Below, piece after piece: positions 6,741-9,465 of a DNA stretch of 9,465 nt (positions are counted from its first letter, which is position 1; every line of letters begins with the position of its first letter). The translations under genes were made by a program, and so were the position numbers. The notes under the pieces are model-generated. The model had not been told where the DNA came from and made no database searches. It saw only the letters and a list, made by a program, of their open reading frames with translations. Source of the stretch: VRUB01 sp046758085 (GTDB lineage Bacteria > Pseudomonadota > Gammaproteobacteria > Acidiferrobacterales > SPGG2); contig JBHHZP010000143.1 of NCBI GenBank assembly GCA_046758085.1, forward strand, positions 1-9,465. Direction: 5' to 3'.

Positions 6741-8831
6741 ATGAACACAGACCCAAGACGGTCGGGAAAGATACGCGCACTGATCCGTTCAACGCTGCGG
6801 TACAAGCTGCTCGTCCTGGTGCTGTTTCCCACACTGCTGGCGATGCCCGCTACGTTCGGGCTCACACTCTATTGGTTCAACCACTTCACGCGTGACAACC
6901 TGCTGCTCAAGGTCAAGAGTGATCTTGCGCTGGCGCGCGCGGGCTTGAAGCAGCTCGAGGAAGAATTCGGGAGGGCGCTACAACGGGTGGCCGACTCGCA
7001 TAGCCTCCGCACGCTGTTGACCGCGGGCAGCAGCGTCGATCTGCAAAAAGAGCTGCACCGGCTAGTGGTTGACGAGGGCTTTACCTTTGTGCACATCACA
7101 AACGAGTTGGGGTACTGGCGCTTTGACCGGCAAACGGGACCGATACAGGCGAGCAAACCCACCCCGCTCAGCGGTCGCGCCATGAGCGGGCGACCGGCGA
7201 CCGGGTTGGAGGTCTTCTCGAGCGAAGACCTGGCGCGCGAGGAGCCGCAACTGGCCGAGCGCATACGGATCCCCCTGGCGGAATTGGCCGGTGACCGGTC
7301 CGACGTGCTGGGGGTCGCGAATCGCGCTATCGTGCTGCGCGGCGTCTATCCCATCAAGGATGCCAACGGCAAGGTGTTGGCCCTGCTTGACGGCGGGGTC
7401 TTACTCACTGGCAACGCGGCGCTGATCGAGGAGCTGCGGGACCGGGTCTATGGGGCCGGCAGCTTGCCGGAGAGCGGTCTCGGCGCCATGGCGATCCTGC
7501 TCGGTGACATACGCATCAGTACCAACTTTCCAGTGAGCGCGGATGGCGGGGCGTTAGGCACGCGTGTGACGCCCGCGGTGCGCGAAGCAGTGCTTGGCGA
7601 GGGCCGCGTGTGGGCCTCGCGCGACCGGGTGGGCGATCAATGGTACATCGCTGCTTACGGGCCGCTGTTTGATGTCGATGGGCGGGGCGTGGGTATGCTG
7701 CAAACGGGGTTTCTCGAGGCACCGTTTCGCCATGCTTTTTACCGGGCAGCTGCCGGGCTACTGCTCATTTTTATTGCCCTGATCGCGTTTTCCACCTGGA
7801 TAGTGCTTCGCGGCGCCCGCGCGATTTTCAGACCGATCGAGCAGATGGCGGCCGTGGTGCGGGCCACACAAGCGGGTCTTGATAAACGTATCGGCCAAGT
7901 CGACTCGCAGGATGAGATCGGCGAGCTGGCACGTCAGTTCGATGCCATGCTTGATCTTTTGCAGCAGCGAAACCGCGAGATCCAGCGGGCGGCCAATGAG
8001 CTGGAACTCAAGGTAGAGGAGCGTACGCGCGAGCTCGAGCGCAAGAACACGGATCTCGAGAGGACCGTCAATCTGCTACGCGAAACGCGCCAGCAGCTGG
8101 TGACGGCCGAAAAGCTGGCAAGCCTGGGTGAGATGGCGGCGGGCATCGCGCACGAGATCAATAACCCGACCGCCGTGATTCTCGGACACCTGGATCTGCT
8201 CGCCGCCGAGCTTGGAGCGGCTGCCGATGTGGTACAAGGTGATATCGAGATGATCATGCAGCAAGTCGAACGTATTCGCTACATCGTGGATAGCCTGTTG
8301 CAGTTCGCCAAGCCGTTGCCCTCGGCAGACGAGGCCGAGCTGGAGCATGTGGATGTCAATCGCACGGTCAGAGACACGCTGCCGTTGGTAAGGTATGCCA
8401 TCGAGAAAAGCTCGACCGAGGTGCGGGCGCACCTCAAGGCGACGCGTAGCGTACGCATACAGCGCTACGAGCTGCAGGAGGTTCTGATAAACTTGATACT
8501 GAATGCCGTACGGGCGACAGCTTCCGGTGGAACAATAAATGTCACCGTACAAGACTGGGATCAACACGGTGTGGTCATCAGCGTCAAGGATGACGGCGTT
8601 GGCATCGCGCACGATATCGTGGGACGCATATTCGATCCTTTCTTTACCACCGATGCAAAGCACGGCACCGGTTTGGGTTTGTCAGTCAGTTACGGCTTGA
8701 TCCGCCGCTACGGTGGTGAGATCACCGTTGAGTCCGAGCCGGGCAGCGGCACCGTCTTTCACCTGTGGTTGCTGGAGGAACCGCTGCTGGCCGATGACAT
8801 CGCGCCGCTCGAGTTCTCTCGACGCGGATGA
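6741..8831 (+). CDS. Membrane sensor histidine kinase with extracytoplasmic Cache-like domain
   Basis: This kinase probably phosphorylates the adjacent regulator. Its 696 residues contain, in order: a first membrane helix (about 22-45); a large periplasmic sensor (about 46-335); a second helix (about 336-357); a HAMP domain (about 358-410); a coiled coil (about 410-458); a HisKA domain with phosphoacceptor H471 in GIAHEINNP; and an ATPase domain. The ATPase domain shows N-box N588, G1 DDGVGI (617-622), F-box FDPFFTT (631-637) and G2 GTGLGL (642-647). All catalytic boxes are intact. The sensor resembles double-Cache or Cache_3-Cache_2 type domains, with GVYPIKDANGKVLALLDGG (201-219) and the stretch DIRISTN to LQTGFLEAP near the second helix. 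Its ligand is unknown; metal oxyanion or a substrate of a W/Mo enzyme are both possible. The start is ATG behind a weak AGG site that overlaps the regulator stop, suggesting coupling. Confidence 0.94.
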   Translation: MNTDPRRSGKIRALIRSTLRYKLLVLVLFPTLLAMPATFGLTLYWFNHFTRDNLLLKVKSDLALARAGLKQLEEEFGRALQRVADSHSLRTLLTAGSSVDLQKELHRLVVDEGFTFVHITNELGYWRFDRQTGPIQASKPTPLSGRAMSGRPATGLEVFSSEDLAREEPQLAERIRIPLAELAGDRSDVLGVANRAIVLRGVYPIKDANGKVLALLDGGVLLTGNAALIEELRDRVYGAGSLPESGLGAMAILLGDIRISTNFPVSADGGALGTRVTPAVREAVLGEGRVWASRDRVGDQWYIAAYGPLFDVDGRGVGMLQTGFLEAPFRHAFYRAAAGLLLIFIALIAFSTWIVLRGARAIFRPIEQMAAVVRATQAGLDKRIGQVDSQDEIGELARQFDAMLDLLQQRNREIQRAANELELKVEERTRELERKNTDLERTVNLLRETRQQLVTAEKLASLGEMAAGIAHEINNPTAVILGHLDLLAAELGAAADVVQGDIEMIMQQVERIRYIVDSLLQFAKPLPSADEAELEHVDVNRTVRDTLPLVRYAIEKSSTEVRAHLKATRSVRIQRYELQEVLINLILNAVRATASGGTINVTVQDWDQHGVVISVKDDGVGIAHDIVGRIFDPFFTTDAKHGTGLGLSVSYGLIRRYGGEITVESEPGSGTVFHLWLLEEPLLADDIAPLEFSRRG

Positions 8832-8851
8832 GATCAATAGCCGGAGGGTAC

Positions 8852-9073
8852 ATGAATATTACGACATTTGATGAGGACAAGTTCAACATGGAGGTGCGCA
8901 AGTTTCTGAAAAAGGTAGGCATTACTTCGCAGCGCGAGATCGAGCAGGCCGTCAGGGCGGGGCTGGAATCGGGAAAGTTATCGGGAAGTGAACGCTTCAA
9001 GGCACAGGTAACGCTCGAAATTGCCGACCTCGGGGTAACGGTCAAGATTGATAGTGACATCGCTCTTAGCTGA
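8852..9073 (+). CDS. Small DUF6494-like protein of unknown function
   Basis: This is a 73-residue soluble protein without signal peptide, membrane segment or cysteine. The sequence FNMEVRKFLKKVGITSQREI, followed by a predicted helix and a short strand-rich end (VTLEIADLGVTVKIDSDI), resembles the DUF6494 family of small proteobacterial proteins as I remember it. No function is known to me. The chosen ATG at 8852 has GGAGG four bases upstream. An earlier in-frame ATG at 8828 overlaps the kinase stop as ATGA and would add eight residues, but it lacks a ribosome site. It lies 20 bases after the kinase and is probably co-transcribed with the two-component genes. It is followed by hairpin-rich DNA that would end the transcript. 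The family call is from memory of the pattern and should be confirmed by profile search. Confidence 0.78.
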   Translation: MNITTFDEDKFNMEVRKFLKKVGITSQREIEQAVRAGLESGKLSGSERFKAQVTLEIADLGVTVKIDSDIALS

Positions 9074-9192
9074 ACGATTTTTGTGGTGTCGCCTACCGGC
9101 GATTATTCTAAGCGGGTTCTCGCACCCGACGGTGGGGTACTTCGACTCGGACCTTTCTTCGCTCTCGCTGTCCTGCTTCGCTCGAAAGCCCG

Positions 9193-9216
9193 GGGTTCGC
9201 CTTCCGTGGCGAACCC
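9193..9216. repeat. 9-bp perfect inverted repeat
   Basis: The arms GGGTTCGCC (9193-9201) and GGCGAACCC (9208-9216) flank the six bases TTCCGT. It would form a stable hairpin on either strand and is one unit of the surrounding mosaic. Confidence 0.75.
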
Positions 9217-9225
9217 GCTCGCCGG

Positions 9226-9255
9226 GGCGGCGATTCACTGGATCGCCGCCTTTTT
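9226..9255 (+). terminator. Rho-independent terminator-like hairpin
   Basis: The arms GGCGGCGAT (9226-9234) and ATCGCCGCC (9242-9250) enclose seven bases and are followed directly by TTTTT (9251-9255). On the plus strand this has the form of an intrinsic terminator for the regulator-kinase-DUF6494 operon, ending about 180 bases past the last gene. Because it lies in a hairpin-rich repeat, the resemblance may be partly incidental. Confidence 0.6.
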
Positions 9256-9300
9256 CCGGCTCGCCCCTGGTCCTCGCCCGTCGGGTCGCCTCCGGCGGTC

Positions 9301-9323
9301 CAAATCTGATCCAGTCAGATTTG
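9301..9323. repeat. 9-bp AT-rich perfect inverted repeat
   Basis: The arms CAAATCTGA (9301-9309) and TCAGATTTG (9315-9323) have a 5-base loop. The arms are much less GC-rich than the surroundings. There is no T tract on either side, so it is not a typical terminator. Confidence 0.7.
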
Positions 9324-9465
9324 CCTTTCCGCGACAAGACACTCGCCTGGGGCGAACGTCGGAGTCCTTGCCCGACTCCTGCGGGCCGGTCCTTCGGCGG
9401 CGCTGGGTCCTCGGCTTGACCAAGGGGGCCAAAAAAAGCAAGACCACTCCCTCTCCCTGAATGGG

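Larger units (their letters stand above)
9074..9465. repeat. Hairpin-rich intergenic mosaic with no convincing gene
   Basis: These 392 bases hold a run of perfect inverted repeats. They are TCGCC/GGCGA (9089-9102), CGGGT/ACCCG (9113-9128), GGGTTCGCC/GGCGAACCC (9193-9216), GGCGGCGAT/ATCGCCGCC (9226-9250), CAAATCTGA/TCAGATTTG (9301-9323) and GGAGTC/GACTCC (9361-9379). Three of them have 9-bp arms with loops of 5-7 bases. Several frames are open on both strands, but the translations are low-complexity, rich in Arg, Pro, Ser and Gly, and lack ribosome sites or domains. This resembles dispersed structured intergenic repeats of some GC-rich proteobacteria, which are often wrongly annotated as hypothetical proteins. 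It runs off the window edge. Confidence 0.6.

Noticed and set aside
9089..9323. Regularly spaced repeats considered as a CRISPR array
   Set aside because: The inverted repeats differ in sequence, there is no direct repeat with constant spacers, and no cas gene is present.
8978..9460. Several open frames of 119-125 codons on both strands at the right end
   Set aside because: They overlap each other on opposite strands, cover inverted repeats, lack ribosome sites and translate to low-complexity sequence.

Overview
The window looks like chromosomal DNA from a moderately GC-rich proteobacterium, most likely gammaproteobacterial. The lineage is inferred from base composition, gene content and the style of the intergenic repeats, not from a marker gene. 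It contains two divergently transcribed operons around a 274-base control region, with repeat-like, hairpin-rich DNA at both edges.

Left, minus strand (5006 down to 77): six genes in the order tupA, tupB, tupC, mobA, mobB, moeA. TupABC is a tungstate-type ABC importer (binding protein, permease, ATPase). MobA and MobB belong to the step that adds GMP to the molybdopterin cofactor to make bis-MGD. MoeA inserts the metal into molybdopterin. The operon therefore runs from metal uptake to finished W/Mo cofactor. The genes are tightly packed, with 4-base overlaps at tupB/tupC and mobA/mobB. The exception is a 120-base gap before moeA that holds an 8-bp inverted repeat.

Centre (5007-5280): on the minus strand, 46-63 bases upstream of tupA, lies a close match to a sigma-54 (-24/-12) promoter with exact GG-to-GC spacing. 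About 95-150 bases upstream of its predicted start is a cluster of four TTGAC/GTCAA half-sites, which looks like an enhancer for a sigma-54 activator.

Right, plus strand (5281-9073): an NtrC-type response regulator with receiver, AAA+ domain carrying GAFTGA and Fis-type HTH. Next is a membrane histidine kinase with a large extracytoplasmic Cache-like sensor, then a 73-residue protein resembling the DUF6494 family. The regulator is of exactly the class needed to fire the promoter facing the other way. The main hypothesis is a two-component, sigma-54-dependent switch for tungstate uptake and W/Mo-cofactor maturation, sensing a signal outside the cytoplasm. This would be unlike the familiar one-component ModE or TunR metal sensors.

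Right end (9074-9465): no convincing gene. It is a mosaic of perfect inverted repeats, including a terminator-like hairpin followed by five T, and is probably dispersed intergenic repeat DNA. The left edge (1-76) also carries overlapping hairpins just past moeA.
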